A stretch of 64,000 nt of DNA from Hydrogenophaga crassostreae (GTDB lineage Bacteria; Pseudomonadota; Gammaproteobacteria; Burkholderiales; Burkholderiaceae_C): positions 1,477,501 through 1,541,500 of the forward strand of contig NZ_CP017476.1 of assembly GCF_001761385.1 (NCBI RefSeq), in the 5' to 3' direction. Position 1 is the first letter of the stretch. Each line of letters starts with the position of its first letter. The notes beneath the pieces were generated by a model. The model made no database searches. It was not told the origin of the DNA and saw only the letters and a program-made list of their open reading frames with translations. Below are positions 43,865 to 52,706 of this stretch, one piece after another. The translations under genes and the position numbers were made by a program.

Positions 43865-44739
43865 CACTCGGCGGTCTTTCTGGCAACGATCAGTCGAGAG
43901 CCACCCAGGGGAAAGTTCACCCCGAGAGAGATCAGCTTCTTTTCAAACAACATGACCTGCAAGAGAAAGCTGTTCAACATTCTCGGCAGGCGCAATTCAG
44001 CGGTGGGGTCGTATTCTTTGCCTGCTGCAGGCTTCGCGCGGCGTGAGAACAGGATGGCGGGCAGCAACAGGCTGACGAAAGAGGTGCTTCGTTCAATTTG
44101 AAAGCCTGCGGCAACGAGCTTGTCATTCAGTTCTCGCGCTGTGTATCGGCGCACGTGGCAGGCATGGGTATCGGAAGCGCTCCACAACCAGGGGTGTTGC
44201 GGTACCGTCAACAACAAAACGCCATCTGGCTTCAGCGCACAGTGCAGTTGAGCCAACACAGCCTCATCTTCCTCAATGTGTTCAAGCACGTCGAAGGCGC
44301 CTATGGCATCGAACTCGTCCCGAAACGGCACTTGTCGGGCATCCATTTGCATGAAGTGCGCGGTAGGCACCCGCACCTTGGCATGCGACAAACCGTCCAG
44401 GAATATCTCGCTGCCACTCAATGCGATTTTTGGGTGCGCCTTGGCGATGCCGGACAGAACGAACCCGGTTCCACAGCCAACCTCGAGAAAGCTCTGAACG
44501 CTTGGCATATAGGCGCGCAAAGCCCAGAGAATGAGTTCGTTGCGTGCTCGAAACCAGAAGTTGGCAGACTCCAGCCTGGCCAGTTCATCAAAATACTCAG
44601 CCTTGAACCCACCACCGCCATTTGCAAACTCCGCGGCATAGGCGTCGAAGCCATCCAGCCGAACCGGCTCATACCCGCACGAAGGGCATAGGCGTTCAGC
44701 CGTGGCGTAAACGTCTTTGCAGTCAGGGCAGACTCTCAT
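43864..44739 (-). CDS. Class I SAM-dependent methyltransferase with N-terminal zinc ribbon
   Basis: This 291-residue protein begins with a four-cysteine zinc-ribbon (VCPDCKDVY and LCPSCGYE, residues 4-22), then a Rossmann methyltransferase with SAM loop FLEVGCGTGFV, followed by FDVLEHIEEDEAVLAQL and LKPDGVLLLTVPQH. The C-terminal 70 residues have two hydrophobic stretches (FVSLLLPAILF; FLLQVMLFEKKL) that may touch the membrane. Similar zinc-ribbon methyltransferases occur in O-antigen loci, where they may cap or decorate sugars; the acceptor is unknown. It starts inside the stop of the GtrA gene. Confidence 0.85.
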   Translation of the reverse strand: MRVCPDCKDVYATAERLCPSCGYEPVRLDGFDAYAAEFANGGGGFKAEYFDELARLESANFWFRARNELILWALRAYMPSVQSFLEVGCGTGFVLSGIAKAHPKIALSGSEIFLDGLSHAKVRVPTAHFMQMDARQVPFRDEFDAIGAFDVLEHIEEDEAVLAQLHCALKPDGVLLLTVPQHPWLWSASDTHACHVRRYTARELNDKLVAAGFQIERSTSFVSLLLPAILFSRRAKPAAGKEYDPTAELRLPRMLNSFLLQVMLFEKKLISLGVNFPLGGSRLIVARKTAE

Positions 44740-45170
44740 GGTCTCGGCACTCCGTTCTTGATAGAAGCCGGGGCAAACACAAAAACCCGAGACAGGAAAA
44801 ACAAGAATGCGGCCACCACGAAAATTGCGACCGCCTGAACAATTTGATGCTGATAGCCCAACAAGTCAACAAAAATCACAAGCAGGAGAAAATTCAAAAA
44901 ATAACCCATAGTTTGCACCGCTATATATCGCAATCCCGCTTTGCCCGCAGGCCCGTCATGTCGAAAGGTAAAGTTTTTATTTGAATAAAAACCAATCAAC
45001 GAACCGACCAGATACAGGGCAGTCATCGTTAATTTTGGTGCATCCCAAAAAAGAGTGAGAAAATAGTAAATGGAATAGCCAACAAGATTGGTTAGAACTC
45101 CGACAAGTGCAAATTTAATAAGCTGATGCTTAACAGCGGACCATTGTTGGCTTGCAGTTGGCTTAATCAT
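44736..45170 (-). CDS. GtrA family membrane protein
   Basis: This 144-residue protein has four membrane helices and the GtrA pattern FALVGVLTNLVGYSIYYFL, SNKNFTFRH and LSRVFVFAP at the end. GtrA-like proteins flip undecaprenyl-phosphate-linked sugars across the inner membrane for side-chain glucosylation or similar changes. The true start is ATG 45170 (MIKPTASQQW); a longer open frame runs inside the preceding gene. The possible partner is the GT2 with two C-terminal helices at 49.2-50.2 kb. It overlaps the propeller-protein gene by eight bases. Confidence 0.88.
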   Translation of the reverse strand: MIKPTASQQWSAVKHQLIKFALVGVLTNLVGYSIYYFLTLFWDAPKLTMTALYLVGSLIGFYSNKNFTFRHDGPAGKAGLRYIAVQTMGYFLNFLLLVIFVDLLGYQHQIVQAVAIFVVAAFLFFLSRVFVFAPASIKNGVPRP

Positions 45171-46083
45171 CCAAAATAGCCAATCCAAAACCAGATTTTC
45201 CGTAACCATTTCCGTTGTACAACAGATACGTCTGCCCCTTGTGACTGAACACAAAAGGGTATTCAACCATCTCTGAATCCCAGCCAGTGTCAGAAACAGA
45301 AATTCCGGCCTTGTCCAAAGCGAGACTCCAGCTAACTCCATCGGCGCTTTCAGCGAAGCCGATCCGGTACTTATTCTCGGCGTTACCGCGGTATGAAAAC
45401 CACATGCAAAACTTTCCACTGCTACTTAGCACAACAGTGGGTCTAGAAAAGGCTTGAGCCTCTCCCAATACGTAAGGTACCGCCAAGCCAGTGCGATTCC
45501 AACGATCACCGCGTTCAGATGATGCGTGCTGAATGGTATGCAGCATTTCGCCATTCCCCGCATCCCAAGCTTGGGTAGATCCATACCACATATTGAATCC
45601 ACCTGATGAATTTTTGATGACCCAAGGATAGGAGAGGCTTATCGGATCAGTTGAATCGCTTCCCATAAAAGGTTCATCAGAGTCCAACGTCAACAGGAGT
45701 TCGGGGGAAACAACCAGTCGCCCAATATCACCTCGCCAATGTCCTGTTGAAGGGGCCTGCCATCCCATAAATAGCATGTAGCGTACCCCGTCTGCTTCAT
45801 AGCAATTGGCAATGCTCACACCATCAGCGAAAAAACTCCCAGCAGGACCATGTTCAAAAAATGGGTGGAAATGTTCTGTGATAACTTTCCGTTGGACAAT
45901 GTCGATGTCAACCGCGCCAACCGATGAGCGGTTGTGTTCATCACGCCCGCTGAAAAAAACACGGTACGTATCCCCCGCCAAATGGACGGGCAAAGGGTTT
46001 GCTGCATGCGAGGTCAGCTTGGGATGTTGACCACTTGTCTTGGGAACATAAAGGCGACCCAGTTTCTTCCAGTGTTGGGTCAT
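45163..46083 (-). CDS. Five-bladed beta-propeller protein resembling GH43/GH130 glycosidases
   Basis: This 306-residue protein, without signal peptide, has repeated aromatic-rich strand patterns typical of a five-bladed propeller: YRVFFSGRDEHNRSSVGA, YMLFMGWQAPSTGHWRGDIG, GGFNMWYGSTQAW, KFCMWFSYRG and TYLLYNGNGYG. Such proteins in O-antigen and sialic-acid-type clusters are often annotated as glycosyl hydrolases; a phosphorylase or transferase role is equally possible because the protein is cytoplasmic. GAGGGGT lies just ahead of ATG 46083, which overlaps the acetyltransferase stop. The specific activity is unknown. Confidence 0.72.
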   Translation of the reverse strand: MTQHWKKLGRLYVPKTSGQHPKLTSHAANPLPVHLAGDTYRVFFSGRDEHNRSSVGAVDIDIVQRKVITEHFHPFFEHGPAGSFFADGVSIANCYEADGVRYMLFMGWQAPSTGHWRGDIGRLVVSPELLLTLDSDEPFMGSDSTDPISLSYPWVIKNSSGGFNMWYGSTQAWDAGNGEMLHTIQHASSERGDRWNRTGLAVPYVLGEAQAFSRPTVVLSSSGKFCMWFSYRGNAENKYRIGFAESADGVSWSLALDKAGISVSDTGWDSEMVEYPFVFSHKGQTYLLYNGNGYGKSGFGLAILDD

Positions 46084-46742
46084 ATACCCCTCAATCTGGT
46101 GCTCGGCACTCTTGCGCGCTCGGTTGCAGCACCGATATAGACTCCCTCCGCCGCTGCATCTGCGAGCAGCAAGGCACCAGCGCCAATGACACACCGGTCA
46201 CCAACTTTGATGTGGTCGCGCAGTGTGGCGTTGACGCCAATAAAGCACTGCTCGCCAATTTCTACGCCGCCAGATACAACCACATGGGAGGCAATGAAGG
46301 TGTGGTCCATAACGACGGAGTGATGGCCAATATGGTTGCCGCTCCACAAAGTTACGTTATTGCCAATTTTTACGAATGGTTGAATCGTATTGTCTTCAAA
46401 AATAAAACAGTTTTCTCCGATGTTTCCGTCGTTAAGCATGGTTGCGTATGAGCTTATGAAGCTGGGAAGCCGATAACCTTTCTCTTTAGCCGCTAGAAAT
46501 TTCTCCTTCCGCACTGCATTAAGTTTCGAATAGCTCAATGCTACAAAAATGTCACAATTTTCTGGCGGATATTTGTTGGTGATATCTTCAAATGCAACAA
46601 CAGGCAAGCCGCAAAATTCAGATTCTTTGATGTAACTCGCGTCCACAGTGAAAGCTGCAACCTCATATTCTGAATCAGTACTGAAATAGAAATGGGCAAG
46701 CTGCGCGATCTCGCCGCATCCGAATATCACGAGCTTCTTCAT
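46080..46742 (-). CDS. Acetyltransferase of the NeuD/PglD family (left-handed beta-helix)
   Basis: This 220-residue protein has an N-terminal Rossmann-like part (KKLVIFGCGEIAQLAHFYF) and a C-terminal hexapeptide-repeat helix (about residues 95-205, IGENCFIFEDNTIQPFVKIGNN split into repeats), with the putative catalytic His in GNHIGHHSVVMDH. PglD-type enzymes acetylate the 4-amino group of UDP- or dTDP-4-amino-6-deoxysugars. The RffA-type aminotransferase in the same operon provides such a sugar, so 4-N-acetylation (Fuc4NAc) is a good guess. The adenine content rises here relative to neighbours downstream. Confidence 0.86.
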   Translation of the reverse strand: MKKLVIFGCGEIAQLAHFYFSTDSEYEVAAFTVDASYIKESEFCGLPVVAFEDITNKYPPENCDIFVALSYSKLNAVRKEKFLAAKEKGYRLPSFISSYATMLNDGNIGENCFIFEDNTIQPFVKIGNNVTLWSGNHIGHHSVVMDHTFIASHVVVSGGVEIGEQCFIGVNATLRDHIKVGDRCVIGAGALLLADAAAEGVYIGAATERARVPSTRLRGI

Positions 46743-46749
46743 TGGTTTT

Positions 46750-48615
46750 TCATTTCAGGTAAGCCACCGAGTAGTCCAGCTCGCATAGCGAGCGGCTACT
46801 CACTTGCTTAAACTGGTTCTGTGCAATGTCTTTTGCATTGACAAGTGGTTGATGGAACTGGGTGTAGCTGAAGTGGTATTCACCCGGAGCCGCGCTGCGT
46901 TGTTGCAAATAGACACGGCTTAGATACTGCAGCATGGGCTGCCAAGCTTGGAATTGACACACCTCATCGCCAATTACCTGACGGCGGAAGCGTAGTGTAT
47001 GGCCGAAGTAGATCCGATCCGACGCATGCATCGACAATCGTGAACCGTCCGATTCAAACACTGGGACGCGCTCTTCAAAATCGATGGAGTCAAGCACAAA
47101 CCAGTTTTCAGCCATTCGCAGATCAGTCTTGTTGAAGACGTCGATGGGGGTGATGCCGTAGATTTGCGCGGCCCGAGCGCCAAGATTGGATATCCCATTC
47201 CAGCCCAGATGTGGTGCGGGTATGGCGGCAAAGTAGAACAGAAGCAACGCGCACACCTGTAAGGCCACGACCTGGGGAAAGCGAGAGGTGCTGAGTTCGC
47301 TTTGAGGATGCGAAAATTTTTGGCGTGGCAACTCGCACACACCGAACAGGCGCGTACGGCGCAAGGCGACAAAGCGGTAAATCTGAGGTCCAACCCATAG
47401 AACACGACCCAGCCACAAAAAAGGCAGCAGCGGCCAAAGCAGGATCAGCGTACGGGTCAATTCAAAGTAAAAATCGTAGCCTCGAAACAGAGCACGATCT
47501 TGGGTACGCACGCCATACAAATCGGTCAACGCCTCGCTCATGTCCAGACCTAGTTCATCGAGAAGTGCCCTGTTTTTAGAAAGAGGCTTCAAATAAATGC
47601 GACCAAAAACATCGAATAACGTGATCACCTGCACAGTCTTGTCGCACAGGTTGCAGCGGTCATCGTAGAGCACCTCCAAGGTATGACTTTGGTCCGTGCC
47701 TGCGAAGGACCAAAACAGCGCGAGCCACAACACAATTTCGATCTCAGCCAGCCAGCCCAGCTGCAAACCAAATAAGGAAAGCGCAAAAAAGAGCACACCC
47801 CAAATGATCACGTAGCGGCGAAACCAACCACCCAACAACACAAAAGGCAAAACGGCGGGATACCACAGCATCATCAACCACAAAGAACCCTTAGCCAGCG
47901 CCACAGCATTTTCGCTGAATGTGAACAACGCGCTGAATTGCTCATGCCACGTAGCCATGAAATTGTTGCTGAGCAGCAGCGGGCCCGCGCTGCCATCCAT
48001 CCAAGCAGGTTCGTTAAGGTGGATGACAACGGAGTAAACACAAACGGCCCAGTAGCTCGCCAATGCTGTGAATTTTGCATAGAAGACGGCATCCGCGTTT
48101 GGAACGCCCTTGTAGTAAAGCCCTGCAATATGAAAGGCAGGCCTTCGTTTGAGCAGGATTGCATCGATTGAAAGGTGTTTTCCTGCGTTAACCAAAAACA
48201 ACAACACCGCCAGAATGGCGCCGACGTCAGTGCCCAGCGTTGAGGTTCCGACGACCACTTCGCCATGCTGCCACATTGCTCCGATCAAAAACAGTAAAGC
48301 CCATTGCGAGGCAAAACCCACAGTTAGCAGAGCCGAAGTAAGCACAGCAGCGCCGGACCACAGCCCGACGGGGGAAAGGCGCTCGGAATTCAGTAGCAAG
48401 CTGTAAACATTGAGTTCCCTCATGAGTAATACTAGCCCGAACACTATTCGAAGTAATGCAAACTTGTTATGTTCAAACGCCGAGCCAACCGGAAAGGCGC
48501 GCGGCTCAAATCGTCTGACGATAGCGCTCATCGATAGGTTCACTGCAGGTACGAACTTGGCGAGAATCGCACAACCGAGAAAGGTGGCTAACAGAAGTAG
48601 ATAGGGAGCCCACAT
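46750..48615 (-). CDS. HTTM-domain membrane protein fused to a DCC (DUF393) thiol-oxidoreductase domain
   Basis: This 621-residue protein has about ten membrane helices in its first 300 residues, arranged as in HTTM (vitamin-K-dependent carboxylase-like) proteins. A cytoplasmic DCC/DUF393 domain opens YDDRCNLC at 317-324 with a Cys-x2-Cys pair (321, 324), then one or two more helices and a C-terminal soluble region of about 180 residues. HTTM proteins are scattered by gene transfer and have no settled role in bacteria. Its place between a methyltransferase and an acetyltransferase gene suggests a change to a glycan or a glycan-linked lipid. The domain order is clear; the function is not. Confidence 0.75.
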   Translation of the reverse strand: MWAPYLLLLATFLGCAILAKFVPAVNLSMSAIVRRFEPRAFPVGSAFEHNKFALLRIVFGLVLLMRELNVYSLLLNSERLSPVGLWSGAAVLTSALLTVGFASQWALLFLIGAMWQHGEVVVGTSTLGTDVGAILAVLLFLVNAGKHLSIDAILLKRRPAFHIAGLYYKGVPNADAVFYAKFTALASYWAVCVYSVVIHLNEPAWMDGSAGPLLLSNNFMATWHEQFSALFTFSENAVALAKGSLWLMMLWYPAVLPFVLLGGWFRRYVIIWGVLFFALSLFGLQLGWLAEIEIVLWLALFWSFAGTDQSHTLEVLYDDRCNLCDKTVQVITLFDVFGRIYLKPLSKNRALLDELGLDMSEALTDLYGVRTQDRALFRGYDFYFELTRTLILLWPLLPFLWLGRVLWVGPQIYRFVALRRTRLFGVCELPRQKFSHPQSELSTSRFPQVVALQVCALLLFYFAAIPAPHLGWNGISNLGARAAQIYGITPIDVFNKTDLRMAENWFVLDSIDFEERVPVFESDGSRLSMHASDRIYFGHTLRFRRQVIGDEVCQFQAWQPMLQYLSRVYLQQRSAAPGEYHFSYTQFHQPLVNAKDIAQNQFKQVSSRSLCELDYSVAYLK

Positions 48616-48618
48616 GGT

Positions 48619-49260
48619 TTAGATTTTTCTCACTAAGATGGTGAATTCGTACAGTCCGTAGTCGTGCAGCAATGCCACTTGGCGAGAATACCGCTGCTTG
48701 CAAATATCGAACAATTGGCCAGGATTCGCGTAGAAGAGGTGGTTGCGCTTCTTGTCTTCGTCTGAGTAGGAAGTCAGGCAGTTGAACGCAAATCCGAGGC
48801 GACTGGACCGATCGAGTACATCCAGAGTAGCCAGGAGGTAGTCGTACCACTCGCCGTCAGTTCTTTTCATGCGAACGTTAAAAATACCGCTGGCGACGCC
48901 ATAGTCGGAGCCTGCATCAGGCTCCGATCCCATAATGAATCGCGCCTTAGGCGAGGCCACATGCCGCGCTTGTGCGGCCTGGGTCATCTCCGGCGAAACG
49001 TCCACCCCGAGGTAGGAGCAGCTTGGGTGTTTGGGAGAGAGGTAGTCAAATAGAGCACCATAGCCGCAGCCAAGATCATTCAGCGAGAAATCAGACGCTT
49101 CGGGGCCAATGATCTTGCACAATTGCTCAAATCTGGTGAACTGGCTTTCTTCGCCATTCCAGTCAACACCCCGAGGCGTGACACCATGTTCCGCAAGTTT
49201 TTCGGTGTAGTAGCTCGCTACTTCGTCAAGCAACTCAGTCTTGTTGTGGTCGTCGCGCAT
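48619..49260 (-). CDS. Class I SAM-dependent methyltransferase
   Basis: This 213-residue protein has the SAM loop LNDLGCGYGALFDYL near residues 60-75, an acidic strand-2 end in YLGVDVSPEM, and a C-terminal core ending YEFTILVRK. An N-terminal stretch (LLDEVASYYTEKLAEHG) is characteristic of methyltransferases found next to O-antigen and capsule genes. The acceptor is unknown, probably a sugar or the chain end. It overlaps the GT2 upstream by 26 bases and stops three bases before the HTTM gene. Confidence 0.85.
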   Translation of the reverse strand: MRDDHNKTELLDEVASYYTEKLAEHGVTPRGVDWNGEESQFTRFEQLCKIIGPEASDFSLNDLGCGYGALFDYLSPKHPSCSYLGVDVSPEMTQAAQARHVASPKARFIMGSEPDAGSDYGVASGIFNVRMKRTDGEWYDYLLATLDVLDRSSRLGFAFNCLTSYSDEDKKRNHLFYANPGQLFDICKQRYSRQVALLHDYGLYEFTILVRKI

Positions 49261-50170
49261 AAATGTGTCTCACGATGGTATAGGGCCGTTGCTTCGTCTC
49301 TGAGAATATTTTGGACAGATAGATGCCCACCACGCCGATGAATGAGATGACCATCCCGCCCAACAGCCAGATAGAAGCCATCACCGAGGTCCAGCCGCTC
49401 ATCGGCTTTGCAAGAAAAAGCCAATGAATAACCAGGTAGGCGATGTAGGCCGAAGTAAACAAGGAAATGGACACGCCAATGTAGAAAATGCTCACCAGCG
49501 GTGCATTGCTGAACGAGGTAACGGAGTTGACGAGCAAAGACATCTTCCGACGAAGCGTGTAGGTGGTCTCGCTTGAGCCGTGTTTTTTGATGGTGCAAGC
49601 GCGCTGTTCGAACCCGGTGATGTGCCACAAGCCGGCCATGAAAACTTCGCGTTCATTGTGGCGCAGCAGTGCGTCAACATAACGCCGACTCATCAGGCGA
49701 GCGGTTACAACGTTCTCGGGCAGGGTAAGTCCCGTTAAAGCTTTAAAGACCCGGTAGAACCACTGGCCACTCCAACGCTCGAACCAGCCTCCTTTTCTGC
49801 TTTCCTGAACGCCGTACACCACGTCGGCGCTACCGCCTTCCATCAGTGCCTGGAATTTCAAGAGCCACTCGGGTTCTTCTTCGAGGTCGCTGTCAAGCAA
49901 AAAGACATGCTCACCCTTGGCATGCGCCAAGCCAGTCATCATAGCTTTGTGGTGCCCAAAGTTGCGCGACAAATCAATGACAACCAGGTGGGGATCTTGC
50001 TCTGCGAGGTGGATTGAAAGCTCCAGACTGCTGTCTGGCGAGCCATCGTTTACAAAAATGATTTCGTAATCGTCTCCGGCCAGCTGCTTTGCTGCAGAGC
50101 TTGCACGCTCGTGAAACTCATTGATGTAAGGCGCCGACTGGTAGAGGGTTGTTACGACAGAGAGCTTCAT
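49235..50170 (-). CDS. Glycosyltransferase family 2, polyprenyl-phosphate type (GtrB/DPM-like)
   Basis: This 311-residue enzyme has the GT-A start LSVVTTLYQSAPYINEF, FVNDGSPDSS and the metal site LLDSDLEEEPEWL near residue 94, followed by two C-terminal membrane helices. GtrB/ArnC-type enzymes have this build and load a sugar on undecaprenyl phosphate. Together with GtrA (44.7 kb) it could form a side-chain sugar donor system. The start at 50170 overlaps the WbqC stop as ATGA; a longer frame adds 13 residues inside that gene. Confidence 0.89.
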   Translation of the reverse strand: MKLSVVTTLYQSAPYINEFHERASSAAKQLAGDDYEIIFVNDGSPDSSLELSIHLAEQDPHLVVIDLSRNFGHHKAMMTGLAHAKGEHVFLLDSDLEEEPEWLLKFQALMEGGSADVVYGVQESRKGGWFERWSGQWFYRVFKALTGLTLPENVVTARLMSRRYVDALLRHNEREVFMAGLWHITGFEQRACTIKKHGSSETTYTLRRKMSLLVNSVTSFSNAPLVSIFYIGVSISLFTSAYIAYLVIHWLFLAKPMSGWTSVMASIWLLGGMVISFIGVVGIYLSKIFSETKQRPYTIVRHIYARRPQQD

Positions 50171-50859
50171 GGAACGTACCTCATGTATTTCGGCGAGTTC
50201 TTTCCGCAATTGAAAAGGAGATCAAGAATGGACACGCCATGTGAAAACTCGCCCCAAAGTTGGGGGTACTCTGGATACCCTTTGTAGTCAAACCAAGTGA
50301 GCATAATTCCCTGATCGCTGAAAATCGCTTCTTCAACATAGTCCCTGGCCGCAGGGCCCGAGATGTACTCGGTGCCCCCAGCTTGTGCGCATAAATGTGC
50401 AAGGCGCTCCGTTTTGCCGTCGATCAAGGCGTAGTCTGACGAGCTGGAAATCACCGTGTTGATTTCCAAATAATTGCAAATGGCCTCAATAAAACAGCGA
50501 TTGAGCTGGGAAATGTGTGTGAATCTGGAACTTCGGTAGAGTGGCTCCAGCCATGCCGAAATTTCGTCGAAATAGGGTGCTCGCCCGTAATTCTGCGACA
50601 AGGCTTTCCAGTGATTCGCAGCCCATTCAGTGCCGTCGATTTCAGTTTCAAAGATCTTCTGATGGTATTTCCCCTTCACTTGAACAGGAATTGTCAACCA
50701 TTGAACGCCTTGGGGGGTTTTGATTTGATTTCTGTTTCGCCAATCGCGGCGGGTGTATTGCATATCATCGTAGAGAATGAATTCGTCCACGGCGGAAATC
50801 AAGTCAAAATACCCTTTCCAGGGAATGTAGTTTGATTGTAGAATTGCAACCTTTTTCAA
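50167..50859 (-). CDS. WbqC family protein
   Basis: This 230-residue protein matches the WbqC family (YIPWKGYFDLI near the start, DDMQYTRRDWRNRNQIK split over residues 31-47, then WLTIPV). WbqC-like genes are common in O-antigen loci but have no proven reaction. The true start is TTG 50859 (TTG AAA AAG GTT), since family members begin KKVAILQSNY, and GAGGAG lies just upstream; the TTGA also contains the stop of the preceding gene. An ATG ten codons upstream is possible but lies inside that gene with no ribosome-binding site. Confidence 0.87.
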   Translation of the reverse strand: MKKVAILQSNYIPWKGYFDLISAVDEFILYDDMQYTRRDWRNRNQIKTPQGVQWLTIPVQVKGKYHQKIFETEIDGTEWAANHWKALSQNYGRAPYFDEISAWLEPLYRSSRFTHISQLNRCFIEAICNYLEINTVISSSSDYALIDGKTERLAHLCAQAGGTEYISGPAARDYVEEAIFSDQGIMLTWFDYKGYPEYPQLWGEFSHGVSILDLLFNCGKNSPKYMRYVP

Positions 50860-52706
50860 TTCCTCTCCTCTCGTCGCTTTAGCAAGCATGTTTCCAAGGA
50901 GTTTCTCTTGCTCAAAGGATCCGGTGAATATAGAATCTGATGACGTGTGATAGCACTGGATCCAATCCATCCGGGGGGCAACAAGGCACCTTTCTCCACA
51001 TAGCCTTCAGGGAAACGATAGCCCTGTCTATTTACAACCTCAATGGGGATGCTGTTGGGTCCGTTAGGCTCAAGCAAAAGCCAAGCGTCAGCAATCATGC
51101 TGCATGGAACTCGATCTAGCGAAGCGTTTGCAAGATCAACGCTCCCAGGATAACCGCCGATAAACCATGCCTGACCCAAGCTGACTCCTCCTAAAGCAAA
51201 AGAAATTCCCGGCGATTGACCCGTTAGGTCAATAAAAGGAGTATTGATTTCAAAACCCCCTTGGTGAGCCAAGTTCTTCGCAGATTCTATGTAATTAGAG
51301 TACTCGCTTGAAAGAATCAATTTTGATTTCGATCTGCCAAGTTCCGTCACTGACTGGTTTTCAGAAAGTGGTTGATTTTGCCGATAGGGACGCTCCATGC
51401 CTTGATGGAGCATGAGAGCAACTAAAGCTTGCACGGAAAGTACCACTGGAAGAAGAAAACTCGAAGCAGGTTTAGATTTGGCCAATGAACCAAGAGATAC
51501 AAGGCTGCCTATCAACCAAAATATGGACGCAGATGAGCCGGAACTCCAATAGTTATTCCCCGTTCCGAAAGCATAAAAAAAAGGCATCGTCAAAAAAATA
51601 AATGCAATGCCCAACTGCGAAGAAAAGGTAGCAAAAGATATCGCTTTACCGGACGCAGCAACACCAGAAAAAATTATGGACAAAACGATGCTCCATATCA
51701 CCAAATCATGAAGCGCCAAGGTATCAATAATCTTTGGGGGTACTCCGAAACCAAGTTTCAGTGAGGTATACAAAAAAGGGATGAGAAAAATGATGGAAAT
51801 GGCCCGCCAGTTTCCACTATTTGAGCATCCAAGTCGAATGGATGCGAACGACGCCAAGGTAATGACGAGAAAATGTGCTAATTCTCTTTTTGAAATATTA
51901 ATGTCGTCAAGCCGAAAGAGATTGGAAATGCCGTGACCGCTTCCGAGCAACTGAGAAAGCTCAAATCCCAAATATAGCCGATCAATGAAGGCTGGAATTG
52001 ATCCATCGATAACTACTGAAATAATTCCAAAAAGCAAGATCGCAGCTAAAACTGAAACCCCCATCTTTAGAAATGATGACCTTTTTGTTGCGACAAAATA
52101 GATGCCTAGAAACAGTCCGAGAATAAGCGCAGTACTTGGTTTTGCGACAAACGAAAGGCAACCTCCAATCCCTATCAGTACCCATCCAACAACGCCGTCA
52201 GAATAACCAGGCGTGCACACAAGGATAAGTCCAATGGCGGCGATCATCAATGCCTGTAGTGTTAGACTGTTGTAGCTGGGAGTCAACAACCAATTGTCGA
52301 AATAGATAAGAGATGAGGTGGCCAGCCCAGAAGCCAGAACATGCAGCGAAAAAACTTCTTCAGAGTGTCCCTTATTCAGCGATCTAAGAGTGGAAAATGC
52401 CAGCCACCATGCAATCAAGAAGGTTATCAATACATTGGCTCGGCGCAAGCTAGCTACATCTTCACTGAATGCAATGTACAGAGGATGATAGAGAAACCCA
52501 AACTGTGAAATCGATGCATCGTACATGAACGGATTGGCGATCCAGTTCAAATAGAAGCCCTCATCAGTGAAGTCGAATCCATACTTGCCAAAATGCAGGA
52601 CTTTTGACAATATTAATGCTGTCCCGATAGCTGAAAATATGAGCAAAATTCGGTCAAGAAAGGGTGAAAAACCCCTCTTTCCAATTTCTCCTTCATTATT
52701 CTGCAC
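50856..52706 (-). CDS. Polytopic membrane protein, putative GT-C-type glycosyltransferase
   Basis: This 616-residue protein has about ten membrane helices and an early periplasmic loop motif DFTDEGFYLNW (Asp-Glu) resembling the catalytic loop of GT39/GT83-like enzymes. The last about 150 residues are soluble and probably periplasmic. The start is GTG 52706, with AAGGAG six bases upstream; an ATG at 52757 has no ribosome-binding site. It may be a polymerase or side-chain transferase, and no other Wzy candidate is obvious in this part. The base composition is AT-rich compared with the flanking core genes. Confidence 0.68.
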   Translation of the reverse strand: MQNNEGEIGKRGFSPFLDRILLIFSAIGTALILSKVLHFGKYGFDFTDEGFYLNWIANPFMYDASISQFGFLYHPLYIAFSEDVASLRRANVLITFLIAWWLAFSTLRSLNKGHSEEVFSLHVLASGLATSSLIYFDNWLLTPSYNSLTLQALMIAAIGLILVCTPGYSDGVVGWVLIGIGGCLSFVAKPSTALILGLFLGIYFVATKRSSFLKMGVSVLAAILLFGIISVVIDGSIPAFIDRLYLGFELSQLLGSGHGISNLFRLDDINISKRELAHFLVITLASFASIRLGCSNSGNWRAISIIFLIPFLYTSLKLGFGVPPKIIDTLALHDLVIWSIVLSIIFSGVAASGKAISFATFSSQLGIAFIFLTMPFFYAFGTGNNYWSSGSSASIFWLIGSLVSLGSLAKSKPASSFLLPVVLSVQALVALMLHQGMERPYRQNQPLSENQSVTELGRSKSKLILSSEYSNYIESAKNLAHQGGFEINTPFIDLTGQSPGISFALGGVSLGQAWFIGGYPGSVDLANASLDRVPCSMIADAWLLLEPNGPNSIPIEVVNRQGYRFPEGYVEKGALLPPGWIGSSAITRHQILYSPDPLSKRNSLETCLLKRREERN

